Source: Aplidium turbinatum (Eukaryota; Chordata; Ascidiacea; Aplousobranchia; Polyclinidae). From it: 64,000 nucleotides of DNA. Shown here piece after piece: positions 20,554 through 31,189 of the stretch (its first letter is position 1; each line of letters starts with the position of its first letter). Where the stretch lies: positions 22,904,498 to 22,968,497 of the forward strand of contig OU964921.1 in assembly GCA_918807975.1 (NCBI GenBank). Direction: 5' to 3'. The position numbers and the translations under genes are program-made. The notes under the pieces are model-generated. The model saw nothing but the letters and a program-made list of their open reading frames with translations, did not search any database and was not told the DNA's origin.

Positions 20554-21595
20554 GAGTGACTACTGATACTTGACAATCTGATGCCCGTACTCTGTATTAG
20601 TCTCAAACTTCAGCACTCAATATTTTACCAAGTTGACGATAAAAACAAAGATAAAAACAGAACAAACAACATTGTTTCAAACTCAATAAAAACAAAATCA
20701 ACTATGACCGTGGACGTTGCTATAATAGCATGTGGACGGAAGCCAAACGCTAGGCCTCATCTTGCAAGGCAAACAGGATTGTGCACTGTTTCACGGAATC
20801 CTTGACGTCTAACTATCTCTGACGAACTGTCATGGGTAAAGTAACTCAGACTTCAAACATAAACTAACAACGTAAACGCCCATATAGCTGCGGCACTAAA
20901 ACGATTGAACTTATTATTGGAACTCGAGTTGGAATGCCGCAATGCTGTCAAGAAAGCGCATTTAAAAGCGGCCAATTAAGAGTTTTGGAAAACGGGTAAG
21001 GCAAAAATGCGAAACACAAAGTGGAAACTACGGCAAGTTCTCACAAACATTAAAAGCTTAAAGGCAGGTTTCCAATATCACAGATTGCCATATTGGCGGT
21101 TTTAACGCCAAATTTTAGAAACTTGACGTTTTCCATTACATGCTCAAATTAAAATATGGCACGGTTGCAACACTTTTGGTTTTGGTAACAATCATGCTGT
21201 TGACAAAATCAACACAAAACGCAATATTTTGAAAAGCATCATCAAGATTCGGAAAAATTGCCTTTTCAAACCTGGTGTTTTGTAAATTAGCTATTGCGCA
21301 TTGATAAAACAGAGTTTTTTTTACACTATTCACAATTCCAAAAAAAAAATAAAAAAAAAAAAACGCTAAAAATCTATCAAAATGCCCAAGTTAATGCCAA
21401 AAACATTTTTTCTAACAATTACTTGTTATTTTTTATTGCTATTTTCTAATTGTTGTTATTTATTAATAATTATTGTTATGAAATATTTCACTACAACTTG
21501 AAAATGATTGGATGTGCCATCCCTCTACGCCTTGGACGCTACGCTTCTGATTTCAACAGTAAACGATTCTCTTGTGAAAGATAATCTCATTTCAG
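20554..21595. other. Anonymous intronic or intergenic DNA
   Basis: No gene is supported. A 30-bp A-rich run is at 21334-21363. A short open stretch near 20910-20995 ends in GGGTAAGG but has no convincing homology, so it is not called. An earlier integrin exon could lie upstream, but I could not identify one. Confidence 0.4.
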
Positions 21596-21730
21596 CCTTC
21601 CTCATTGTGCCTATGTGATACGAATGGGAGAATAAATACGTTGAATTTACCACAAACTAACACTACATTTACGCCAAATGTTCCATTGAGCTTTCCGAGT
21701 GAAATGGAATCTATTGTACCTATACATCCA
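21596..21730 (+). CDS. Integrin alpha subunit, exon of the membrane-proximal linker
   Basis: It has an acceptor ATCTCATTTCAG and a donor GTGAGT, and its 45 codons are open in phase 0. The reading (SSLCLCDTNGRINTLNLP then SFPSEMESIVPIHP) fits the variable linker of integrin alpha calf-2, where a Cys is followed by an NPL.L-like motif before the conserved last cysteine pair. Support comes mainly from position, phase and splice sites, since this linker is poorly conserved in the family. It precedes the exon at 22107 by a 376-bp intron. Confidence 0.62.
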
Positions 21731-22106
21731 GTGAGTGCTATCAATTGAGATTAAGAGACATTAGCATTTATTTTATCACCAGTACTATCAATTGTCCTAA
21801 AAATGTAGCAAGTTTTATGTTTTTACTTGGACTAGCGATTTTTAACCGCAGATCCAAGAACCGCATACTTGATATTCCACTACACTAAAACTATTCTCAC
21901 CTAGATAAAACTTAAATCTTCCTGTGTTAATGTCAAACATTGAATAACTACTGTAACATGTCTGTAATAGTAGGCTACATAGTTGGTCTATACAGGATTT
22001 CTTTGATGACCAGTTCATACCACACAATACTTGAAATGGACTACGTGGTGAGATTGATATAGCAGAGAGCAACATTCACTCTCCTAACCATAATATTTTA
22101 TGGTAG

Positions 22107-22220
22107 ACTTGCAATGATGTCGTATGTGGGATGATCACATGTCAGTTGAGCGACTTCAATCCTTATTTCACTGTCACAGTTAAAGCCAAGTTTAAGGTTT
22201 GGATACCCACACTCTCACAG
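22107..22220 (+). CDS. Integrin alpha subunit, exon with the last calf-2 cysteine pair
   Basis: The frame reads TCNDVVCGMITCQLSDF then VTVKAKFKVWIPTLSQ. Integrin alpha chains carry just here a pattern C....C..I.C..G.L.....V.V..RLW..T, forming the C-terminal end of the calf-2 domain of the extracellular leg. The donor is GTAGGC at 22221; the acceptor (TTTTATGGTAG, 22106) is weak but the only in-phase choice that keeps the first cysteines. It has 38 codons, phase 0 at both ends. It is followed by a 93-bp intron. Confidence 0.82.
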
Positions 22221-22313
22221 GTAGGCTATCATTTCATTGTAAATTTTCATTTAGCTGCGATTAGACGTCGCATCCCAGAAAATCACTGTTTAATTTGTTT
22301 CAATTTTTTTCAG

Positions 22314-22403
22314 CCTGACTTGAGTAGCAGATTCGTGAGCCGCGTCGATATCGACACTTCCTCCCTGCCCATTCATCCTCCGAACAGAATCTATTCTAAC
22401 CAA
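22314..22403 (+). CDS. Integrin alpha subunit, exon of the final calf-2 strands
   Basis: It has a strong acceptor (CAATTTTTTTCAG) and donor (GTAAGT), and 30 codons in phase 0. The reading PDLSSRFVSRVDIDTSSLP and HPPNRIYSNQ matches the family pattern ..V.SRA.V.V..LPY.I.P...... that leads from calf-2 to the membrane. The next intron is 8591 bp long and is filled with foldback DNA elements, a hAT, a Gypsy-like gag fossil and a LINE 3' fragment. Confidence 0.87.
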
Positions 22404-22970
22404 GTAAGTGATGAAACTCGTCACAACACATTTAATTTATTAAAAAGCGCGCTTTAAAGCGGTTTGAGCCATACACTCTTTACTCGAATGTCATGGCTGT
22501 TCAAATGTAAGGTAATAGCTTAAGCTAGGGGTGGAAGGGAAGATGACCACTTTGAGAATACGGATATTTACATGTAGTGTTGCAATATAAAATAACATGA
22601 TCACGTTTAAACCTATTCTGTCTTGCAAAATTAATTATTTTGTAGGTATAAAAAAACTTTCTTTCAATAACCAAAATATGAAATTATGTTTGAGTTGTTG
22701 AATGACATGTGTTATTGAATTTCGCTTAAAATAATTTTGGAAAAAGGAAAGCTTGCACGTTTTCATTGTTTATAAAGTTTGGTACAATTCATGATACAGA
22801 CAACTATATTACATCACAGTGCAGATTCTAACGATCTGTTTAATAGGGTGGCTCGTTTTTAAACTTTTATTTTTTATTATTTCGGGGTAGTGGGGAAATG
22901 GTGCCAATGAGTGAGAAAACGCTTATTACAAAATTTGAGATTCGTAAAAAATTGTCTTCAGCCTCCTCAT

Positions 22971-25529
22971 TAGGCTGGCGCAAAATGTCTAAAAAAATTT
23001 TTCTTTTAAACTTTTCGTCAGTTTGGAATATTGTTCCTTTTGGTAAATGTATCTCCTACACCAAATTTCACAAAAAAATATTAACGTTTGACCCTGGTTC
23101 ACCTGGTTTGAATTTTTTCAAAATATCGAATTTTCACTTATCCCTGAAACTGCTCACCCGCTATCTTCTAATGCACTCTAGCATCTTAATGGACACAATA
23201 AGAGGCAGTAACACAAACTTGTAGCAAGCAAAGTGGTTTAATTAGCAACTCCATGAACACTGACACGTGTATTACTCTCAAAATGTCGAATTCTACCACA
23301 TATCAGACATGATTTTCTTTGTGCACCCTTCACCGTAGTAAATATCTACTGCTTTCAGTTTCTTGAATCATTTGACGATGTTTATCGATTTTCACAGGCC
23401 AACAAAACTTTTTTTTATATAAAGGCAGTCATTTTAAGGTATTTCGAGGCCCCTTATTCTGAAAATGCACTAAGTTTTCTCGAATTGGCTCTAGTTTTTG
23501 AGTTACAGCAAAAATATTTTTTTCGTAATTTTTGAGACCCTATAGATTTAACGTCGTGTCGTTTACTACATAGACAAAACTGGAAGTAATCCCAGGCACA
23601 TTTCTGAGTTGTATAAGCGCTATTTGGAACCAATCACGTTGATTACAACCCAAACAAACAGCTATTTAACGTTTACTGGCCTAGTAACAATCAAAATATG
23701 ATGTGAAGTAAGCCAGAGGATACAAGATGTAGAATATATAACTTGCGTTTTGCATTAATATATTTGTTGACTTCAGCAGTATCAGACTTACTAAGTAAGC
23801 TACTATGTACAAACAAAATGCATACATTGTTTTGCTTAACAAACTAGACAAATAAGCAAAACAAAGTTGTCGATGAACAAACGCAACTCTTTATTATGAT
23901 TGGCCTACTGAGCAACACCCCATCAAGGTATGAAGGCCATTTATATAATTACAGAATACAAAGTTATGTTATTCAGTAAAGTAGCTGCTTAGAATTTTAT
24001 CCTTGCTGCGGAAGAACGTCATCTTGGCCTTGGAGTCAAGAATGCCATGTTGATCGAGATGAGGAGCCAAGATTCCAACTACCACTTTTGATAACTACTG
24101 TAAATCTTTAACTACTACAGTAGGTGGTAGAAATGGTTTTGAGAAAAAAAACTTGACCTTGCTCCAAAACACTACAGAAGGTATTGAGGTTACTCTCAGT
24201 CATGCCGGTTTTCCTATTGTTTCAAGCAAATCACCACTTGAATCTAAAGAGGGCAAACAAAAAACAGAAATAGCAACGTCCATGCAATGACTGCCTTGCA
24301 CACTCCATGTAAACATAATGTTCCAACTTCCTTCGAACATCCTCACCGTGCAGAAGTATCAATTTTCATGGTGATGCCACGGCTTTCTTTATGCTATGGC
24401 ACTCTGAACTTCTTAGCCTTGAGCCCAGAAACGGGTTTGCGTGCAACGGTGCAATGTTCGCATACTTTATAGGAGGAACCCAGGACTTATCTTGATCACC
24501 CAGCTTCATGTCAAAGTAATAATAATGCTTGTTTTTATATAGCGCTGTATCTATCGCAGAATGCGTTGCTCCTCTGCGTTGTCTCATGCAGCAAAATATA
24601 TCTGGGTTGTTTGTACAGCATCCTACTTGTCAAAGGCATATTTTATTAGCCTATATGCCATTTATTTAGCCTAAAGACCAGAAAAAAAAACTTATTGCAG
24701 CAAAGACTTGGCCTTAGCAAAGGCTTAGAATAAAATTTCATTTGTACAGTATCCATTTCAGTAGGCTTACCTATTCAATATAAAGCTGCATTCATAAACA
24801 CATGACTTTCGGGATATTTTTCTTGTGAGGTAGGCCTACTGATTCACAACTGTTTTCATTGAATATTTATGTCTCCCTTGTGTTAATCACAGTTCATTTC
24901 AACCTTTGCTTGCGTTTTGAACTTTCGTGCAATATGAACCAATTGAATTAGACAAGTGCAATTATGACATCATAATGGTAAACAGGGCTGAAAATAAGTG
25001 ATTTGCTAATTGAAAGCTTTTGAGAAACGATTTCAAAAATATTTTTATTGTCGAATATCTCGAAAACTAGAGCCAATTCGAAAAAACAAAGTGCATTTTC
25101 GGAATCAGGGGCCCTGAAATACTCTATAATGACTCTCATCTTCTGTGCCAAATTTTTTTGTTGGTCTATGTTATAAATTCACTGACTGCGAAAAGGCTGT
25201 AAAATCAACTAAAATGACACTAAAAGCATGCACTATTAGTGACTCTCAGACTTGGAGTAGGGTGAAGATGTTCCACGTGGAAGTTAACAGAGGAAGTGAC
25301 GTCAAAATCACGTGGTCAAATTTTGAGAAATTCCCTCTTCAGATACTGCTAAACCACTTCGAAATTTACTAATTTTTTAGAAAAATTCAGAATTTCTCCT
25401 TGGGTGAACCAGGGTCAAAGGTCAAAACCCAACAAAAATTTTTGGTTTACAACTATCAGTGAGCAAAATGGAACATTATTCCAAACTGACAAAAAATTTA
25501 AAGAACATCAAGGAAAATGAGCCACCCTA
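22971..25529. mobile_element. E2: relative of E1 nested within E1
   Basis: The ends are taggctggcgcaaaatg at 22971 and, complemented, tagggtggctcattttcc at 25529. The target duplication ctcctcat is at 22963-22970 and 25530-25537. Inverted arms of about 580 bp can be followed inward (for example ctcgaattggctctag near 23477 and its complement near 25070). The interior (23560-25000) has no recognisable coding sequence, only short ORFs without homology. It shares its TIR family with E1. Confidence 0.87.
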
Positions 25530-25670
25530 CTCCTCATGGGGCCCAAAAATCGAAAAATGGGGTCAAAAACGCAATTTTTTTCAAAAATATTTTTAGTTTG
25601 GGTAGATACAATATTGTTTAGATATATCTAATTATACAATTTTGGTAAAGAGGTCACTTTCTTCAACCAC

Positions 25671-26176
25671 AGACATATGCAACCAAGCAACTACACGGCA
25701 TTTAACATAATCCATTAAAATTGAACATAAATTATAAGCTACAAACGTTTTCGGCCATACACACGTTAGCCCTTATCAAGTAACAAAAAAAATAACTGCT
25801 TATCATATCTACACTGAAAATGAATAACTGATCTAAACACTGAATTGAAAAAACGAAATGCAAAATGAAACGGCAGAGCATAGGAGAAAGGCACATCACA
25901 TGGCGTTTAAATTACACGAGGCAATATGATGCGTCTTTGCCACGCCATGTGATGTGCCCTTCTCCTATGCTCTGCCGTTTCATTTTGCATTTCGTTTTTT
26001 CAATTCAGTGTTTAGATCAGTTATTCATTTTCAGTGTAGATATGATAAGCAGTTATTTTTTTGTTACTTGATAAGGGCTAACGTGTGTATGGCCGAAAAC
26101 GTTTGTAGCTTATAGTTTATGTTCAATTTTAATGGATTATGTTAAATGCCGTGTGGTTGCTTGGTTGCATATGTCT
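25671..26176. repeat. Large perfect-looking palindrome
   Basis: The inverted arms are about 235 bp each, beginning agacatatgcaaccaagc and ending with its complement, around a spacer of roughly 30 bp near 25915-25945. The arms look almost identical by eye, with only a few differences. It lies within E1. A direct repeat atatctaatta occurs near 25624 and at 26177. It is probably a foldback MITE. Confidence 0.85.
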
Positions 26177-26186
26177 ATATCTAATT

Positions 26187-26574
26187 AACCTAATAAAAAA
26201 AAATTGGAGTCATTTGAACTATTCCTTCAGCTTCCTCACAACTTCTGAAAATTTCCATTTTGCTGAAAATTTCGCATTTTTGTGGGTGGTTACATGATAC
26301 ATAATTGCGTTAGACATTTTTCCAGCTATAAAACGTCATTGTATTTCTCTTGATAGACCTGCCCTGAGCTGTTGCGTCATTTTTTAATGAAATTGGATTA
26401 ATTTGGTAGGAAAAAGTAACGTCTTTTATTTGAATTTACGTCACTGACGAAGTTTGTAGTTATGTAACCACAAACAAAAATGCGAAATTTTCAGCAAAAT
26501 AAAAATTTTCAGAAGCTGTGAGGAAGCTGAAGGAATATTTCAAATGACTTCAATTCAATTTTTTTTTTTTAGGT
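26187..26574. repeat. Inverted-repeat element, arms about 110 bp
   Basis: The arms begin aaccta(at)aaaaaa and agtcatttgaactattcc, mirrored as ggaatatttcaaatgact and ttttttaggtt. The central 160 bp is unique. It lies within E1 directly beside the palindrome at 25671-26176. No coding sequence is seen. Confidence 0.8.
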
Positions 26575-27215
26575 TGTTTAGATATATCTAAACAATATTG
26601 TATCTACCCAAACTAAAAATATTTTTGAAAAAATTGCGTTTTTGACCCATTTTTCGATTTTTGGGCCCCATCAGGAGGCTGAAGACAATTTGTTACGAAT
26701 CTCAAATTTTGTCATGATTGTTTTCTCACTCATTGGCACCATTTCCCCACTACCCTGAGAGAATTAAAAAAAAAAGTTCAAAAACGAGCCACCCTACTGT
26801 TTAAGCCTGATGCTGCGAGTTCGTTGTGGCAATATCGAATTACACTAGCTTTCGGAACACAGTTCTCTAGTCATGTGCTATGACGAATGGTGTTGAATTC
26901 AGTGAGTGGTTCTTTCATGTGGCTCTTTGGTTTAGTTTGAGGCTGCCGGCTGTTGAGTTGGCTGCCGGCTGAGTAACTCAACAGCCGGCAGCCTCAAGCT
27001 AAATCAAAGAGCCACATGAAAGATCCACTCACTGAATTCAACACCATTCGTCATAGCACATGACTAGGGAACTGTGTTCCGAAAGCTAGTGTAATTCGAT
27101 ATTGCCACAACGAACTCGCAGCATCATGCTTAAACAGATTGTTAGAATCTACACTGTGAAGTAAGCAACGATCATGCTGCTAAAAGTGAAACTCAATCAA
27201 TTGCACAACTATATT

Positions 27216-28849
27216 CAGGGTTGCTATACCATTCTTATTTCTAAGATTTGTCCTTATTTTGAAGGGCCATGTCTTAGAAAACTTAAATGTCCTTATTTCT
27301 AAGAAATGTCCTTACTTTCGACTTGCGTCCTTATTTTGTCTTATTTTCAACAATTACAGAACTTCGATCATTTTCCTCTGGTATCTGGTGTTGCATAATA
27401 TTCTAAAATTAGTCTAATTAGTTTCCTCTAGTCACCAGATTCTTCAACGCCAAAGTTGGAGTGCGAGTGCGTCTTCTTTACCTGCGATCGATGCCAGGCG
27501 AGACCTCGGCACAGATCACGAACTTTATTCTCTCCTCTATTCAAGAGAATGGCCTAGACATGAAACAGCTGTCATCTTTATGTGCCGATAATGCACCAGT
27601 AAATTTTGGAGGATCACAGCATAGTGGAAAAAACAACGCGTTCTCTCGTCTCAAAGACCAAACATTGCATCTGATCCCAGTCGACTGCCCAGCTCCTTTT
27701 TTGCATAATGTAGCAGAGAAGGGATCAGAGCGCCTCACACTTGACATAGAAACAATCGTACTGAAGATTGGTAGCCACTTCGCAAGCCAAACTGGTAGAA
27801 CGATGAGGCTTAAGCTTTTCTGTGAGGAGCTTGATAGAAACTACTCGACTCTACCAACACACACGCTGACTCGATAGACCACATTTGATGTTGTACTCGA
27901 GCGAATGATCGTTCTTTGGAAACCACTCAAAGCGCTTTTTTTTTGCTGAAACATCCACCAAGAATATTGGAGGATTTCTTTAAATCAGAAGAGTCACCGG
28001 TCATCGTATCATTCCTCCACAGCGCTCTCTTGCTCTTCAATAAACCACTGTTACTCCTGCAAAAGTCAACTGTATTGTTCCCAGAACTGTCAGAGATAAT
28101 TGAATCTTTCAAAATCAAAATATTGCAACGCTAGTGTTTAGGGTTTTTCGGACCAACAACAGAAGAACTACTAAGAACAGTCGATAAAGAGCATGCTAAG
28201 ATTCTCAAAGCGAGCTTCCAGGAGTTCTACACCATTACTTTGGAATATATCAACAAGTGATATCGATTTGAGATGCATCCAACGCACATCAACTGGACCC
28301 TACTGAAAGATCAAGCAATCGAGTACGAAGAAGTCAAGGGGTTGGCGAAGCAAGTTGATCCACTAATGGCAATGAAAGATGAGCTGTTCTATGAGATCTC
28401 GGCTGTTAACGCTCTGTTCAAGAAAATTCCAGATGATGTGTTCAGCAAGGATGAACCTGAGGACAAGTGGATGAAGATACCGGAAACAACTCTTTTCCGC
28501 TGCACATGCTGTTTAGCATCATTTTCTCCCTTCAGGTCAGCAATGCGTTTGTGGAAAGACTGTTCTCTCTTGTTTCGGGGCAGTGGATCAAGGAAAGGAA
28601 CATACTTCGTGATATGACAGTCAAATCCCAGCCACAAGTAAAGGTAAACCTATACCTGAGCTGCCGTAAGATCCATGAAGCAATTTCTAATAACAAGGAG
28701 TTACTGGAGCAGATTGTTTCTGTCAAAAAGTATGGAATGTGATATGACACAGCTCGTATAAACACAAAGTATATCCAAAAACGTTTTTTAAATGCTAATC
28801 TAATTTTTCGGTTGTCCTTATTTTTGGGTCCATGTCGATGGCAACCCTG
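27216..28849 (+). mobile_element. hAT-6 transposon remnant in integrin intron
   Basis: The TIRs are cagggttgctat at 27216 and (g)atggcaaccctg ending at 28849. The target duplication actatatt is at 27208-27215 and 28850-28857. Both ends also contain a gtccttattt motif. Transposase pieces on the + strand are given separately. Length is 1634 bp. Confidence 0.93.
27455..28742 (+). pseudogene. hAT-6 transposase remnant
   Basis: The first piece (27461-27877) reads SLCADNAPVNFGGSQHSG and FSRLKDQTLHLIPVDCPAP, the catalytic-domain region around a conserved Asp of hAT transposases. Later pieces (28273-28480 and 28500-28742) give ISAVNALFKKIPDDVF and a C-terminal dimerisation motif (VSNAFVERLFSLVSGQW, KERNILRDMTVKSQ). 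There are two or more frame changes and a stop after the first piece, so it is inactive. Confidence 0.85.
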
Positions 28850-29084
28850 ACTATATTACTTTGTTGTCTAATATGCGTGATAGTTATTAGTGTCACAATC
28901 AATATGCGTAGCCCCAAGACAGGCTACATGATATTTCCTTGATCAAGTAGGCTATTCTAATTGTGCGATTATTACGAGGTGTTATTATCGATTACTGTTC
29001 TAACGTAACCTTTAATTACGAAATCTTTATTGCGCAACTTGCTTCTAGAAGGTTTTGTGTTCGTACAAATCGAGAAACTTCATT

Positions 29085-30342
29085 AACTTGAAGCATCCAC
29101 GCTTCAAGTTAAAAAAGAAAAGCTGTAAGATGAGCTGCTAATAAGGAAAGCTGAATTAGAGGCTAAAGAGAAAAGAACACGACTATAGGCTGAAGAGAAA
29201 AGAGTGCAACTAAAAGTTGAAGAAAAAAGAGCACAATCAGAAGCCGAAGAGAAAAGAGCTCGTGAAGTAGAAGTTGAAGAACAAAAAACTTAATGTGAAG
29301 AGAAGAGAGCACAAAGAGAAGTTGAAAAGAAGAGAGCACATCTTGAATTAAAAAAGTTGAGACAAGATTTGGAAAGCAAGAAACTAGATATCGGTGAGCG
29401 ATCTATGTCTGTTAACAATCAGGGTGGAAGTGTTACTATGGCACGTTAGACGACCAGATTTGCCATCTTTTGTCAATGGAAAAGATGATTTAGATAGCTA
29501 CAGTATTTGTTAAGATTTGAACGATATGCTGCAATAGCAAAATTGGAGAAGCCGGCATGGGCTACTCAGTCAAGCATGTTGTTATCGGGTCAAGTCCTTG
29601 ACGTATATTCAAGCCTTTTGTAAGAAGATGCAATGGACTACGAGAAATTGAAGTTATCTCTGTTAAAGTGTTATAATTTTACTGAGTACGGATACCGACA
29701 AAGACTCTGTGAAGCAAAGCCTAAACAAAATGAAAGTCAAAGTCAGTTTATTGAGCGTATATGAAGCCTTTTGCTAAAATGGTTTGAATTCTCAGTGGCT
29801 GAACAATCACTAAACAGATTGGCAAAGCTTATAGAAGAGCTGTCTACAGAGTCATGTTCGAAAGATCGTTCTGGCTATTTAATGGAGAAAAGTCCAAAAA
29901 TTGTAGAAAATATGGCAAACTTAGCTGAACAGTATTTAGTTGCTCATGATGAGAAGCTGGCGATCGAAGAGCCGTTGTACAATAGTGATGAAGGAAGAGG
30001 AGAAGGAGGAGGCATCGAATGAAAATGACAATTTGTTGGAAAATAAAACGGGAGAGAAAGTGATAAAAGGTGCATAGAGAAATAATACCTGAAGTTGATC
30101 TACCAGTAGTAACTGAACAGTTGGAGACAAAAAAGTTAAAGTTTTAAGTGATACTGGGTCTACGGGCATAATGGTGAGCACATATTTATTAAAATAAATT
30201 CAGTTAACTGGAAAAATCGGCAATGTGATGCCAATTGATAACATTTTAATACATGGACCATTATCAGCATACATATTGAAGCTCCATATCGTAGAGGGAC
30301 TGTGAAATCGTTACCGTATGTTTCAAAAAAACAATTGTTTCT
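29085..30342 (+). pseudogene. Gypsy-like gag/protease fossil
   Basis: It is a fossil of the 5' half of an LTR retrotransposon. A Glu/Lys-rich coiled-coil-like stretch (29110-29390) precedes a SCAN-like gag capsid region (for example ERYAAIAKLEKPAWATQ, SLLKCYNFTEYGYRQRL, EQYLVAHDEKLAI). Near 30130-30180 there is an aspartic protease motif (VLSDTGSTGIMV). It is broken in many places and looks old. I found no LTRs or pol beyond the protease. The right edge is taken at the LINE 3' fragment starting at 30343. Confidence 0.75.
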
Positions 30343-30775
30343 CGTGGGAGACTCCAAGTTTATCCGCTCTGCCTACTGGCAAACCGAGTATAAGGTGAAA
30401 CATACATGTGCTACGGCCGCGTGATTGAGACGTGGGCGCTGTCTGGCGGTGGCGGTAAAATTACTACCTGTTTCAGCCACCACACGCGACGGGCCATCCG
30501 GTATTGCGGAAAATTAAGCTTAACGATTGACTGCAGGCGGGTCTTACAGAGTTTTTGATGCACACTCTTCTTCCACCAGTACCTCAACTTTTTAGCCTGG
30601 CCCTCGTGACCTAAGCTGGTGTGCCTCCCTAGGGTGTATCGTTACCCAAAAAAATCAATGGGGGTGCGGCTGGCCGGTTCTTTGAAGTCTCTGACCTGGC
30701 TATGTTTGTTATGCTTTTCTCGTCGTGTCAATCCTTTTGTACCCATAAATTGTCGATTCTAATAAAACAGTTCAG
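30343..30775 (+). mobile_element. LINE 3' fragment matching the R2/NeSL-type element
   Basis: Short blocks match the complement of 46200-47220 in order: ctcgtgggagac...tatccgctctgcc, tacgg.c.cgtga.(t)gagacgtgg, cctaagctggtg, and ggccggttctttgaagtctc near 30674. It ends in aataaaaca near 30762. So it is a strongly 5'-truncated copy of the 3' UTR of the LINE at 46200-58885. It has no coding sequence. It lies 220 bp before the integrin transmembrane exon. Confidence 0.8.
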
Positions 30776-30994
30776 CACCGCTAAGATTTTTCTTGGTTTT
30801 GCATGTGTCTCTATATTTTGAGGGAGTTAGAGCAAAACTTTTATCTAAGTCTACCCCGCTCTTGAAGGTACCTCTAATTGTTTATAGTTTGTTTCAACAA
30901 TTTTGTCAAAAATTCTGAATATTTCATGCACCTATCAGACTTTTAAAAGAAAAATTTTTCCAATTTTATTTGACATTCCATAATCTACGTTTAG

Positions 30995-31129
30995 GTTTCT
31001 ACTCTAGTGGAGCGATATCGGGAGCCTGGATCCAACATGGTACGCACACCTCTCAATGCAGGCGTCATTGTGGGATCTATCATTGGTGGAATAGTTCTGC
31101 TTTCCTTGGTCATTGCTGGCATGTGGAAG
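30995..31129 (+). CDS. Integrin alpha subunit, transmembrane exon
   Basis: Its 45 codons are in phase 0. The reading starts VSTLVERYREPG and continues into a single hydrophobic helix, NAGVIVGSIIGGIVLLSLVI, ending AGMWK at the donor (GTGCAA). Integrin alpha chains have a vsT.V....... juxtamembrane strand followed by such a helix with small-residue (GxxxG-like GSIIGG) packing and a terminal W-K before GFFKR. A second possible acceptor at 31007 would put the helix out of frame with the preceding phase-0 exon, so 30995 is preferred. It anchors the receptor in the plasma membrane and pairs with the beta chain. Confidence 0.92.
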
Positions 31130-31189
31130 GTGCAAAATTTTAAGTTTATTTTAATGTATTAATTGCTTTCATTGTCTTTACCGTTAAGT

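Larger units (their letters stand above)
22844..26796. mobile_element. E1: non-autonomous DNA element, TIR tagggtggctcg
   Basis: The TIRs are tagggtggctcgttttt at 22844 and the complement ending cgagccaccct(a) at 26796. The target duplication ctgtttaa is at 22836-22843 and 26797-26804. The inverted arms are long (about 230 bp; left arm split by E2 and resumed at 25538-25640, right arm 26575-26796). The 8-bp duplication fits the hAT or P superfamily. No transposase is seen. It contains E2 and two further palindromes (25671-26176 and 26187-26574). Confidence 0.88.
22809..27163. mobile_element. Foldback (palindromic) element opened by E1
   Basis: The outer inverted arms run from about 22809 to 22843, continue after the E1 insertion at 26797 to about 26959, and are mirrored at 26975-27163. 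They are near-perfect over about 190 bp (for example gattctaacgatctgttt against aacagattgttagaatc). The loop is about 15 bp (ggctgccggctgagt). Without E1 it would be about 355 bp. I saw no clear target duplication, so the superfamily is open. Confidence 0.8.

Noticed and set aside
20900-21000. Possible extra integrin or host exon ending at GGGTAAGG
   Set aside because: The short open stretch (LELECRNAVKKAH) has no integrin pattern and no good acceptor.
24500-24585. SINE-like block (aataataatgcttgttttta, tagcgct) within E2
   Set aside because: It is suggestive of a widespread marine repeat motif, but neither promoter boxes nor a target duplication could be found.
31008-31129. Alternative start of the integrin transmembrane exon at the CTCTAG acceptor
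   Set aside because: It would leave the hydrophobic helix out of frame with the phase-0 exon upstream; the acceptor at 30994 keeps the frame and the conserved VSTLV strand.
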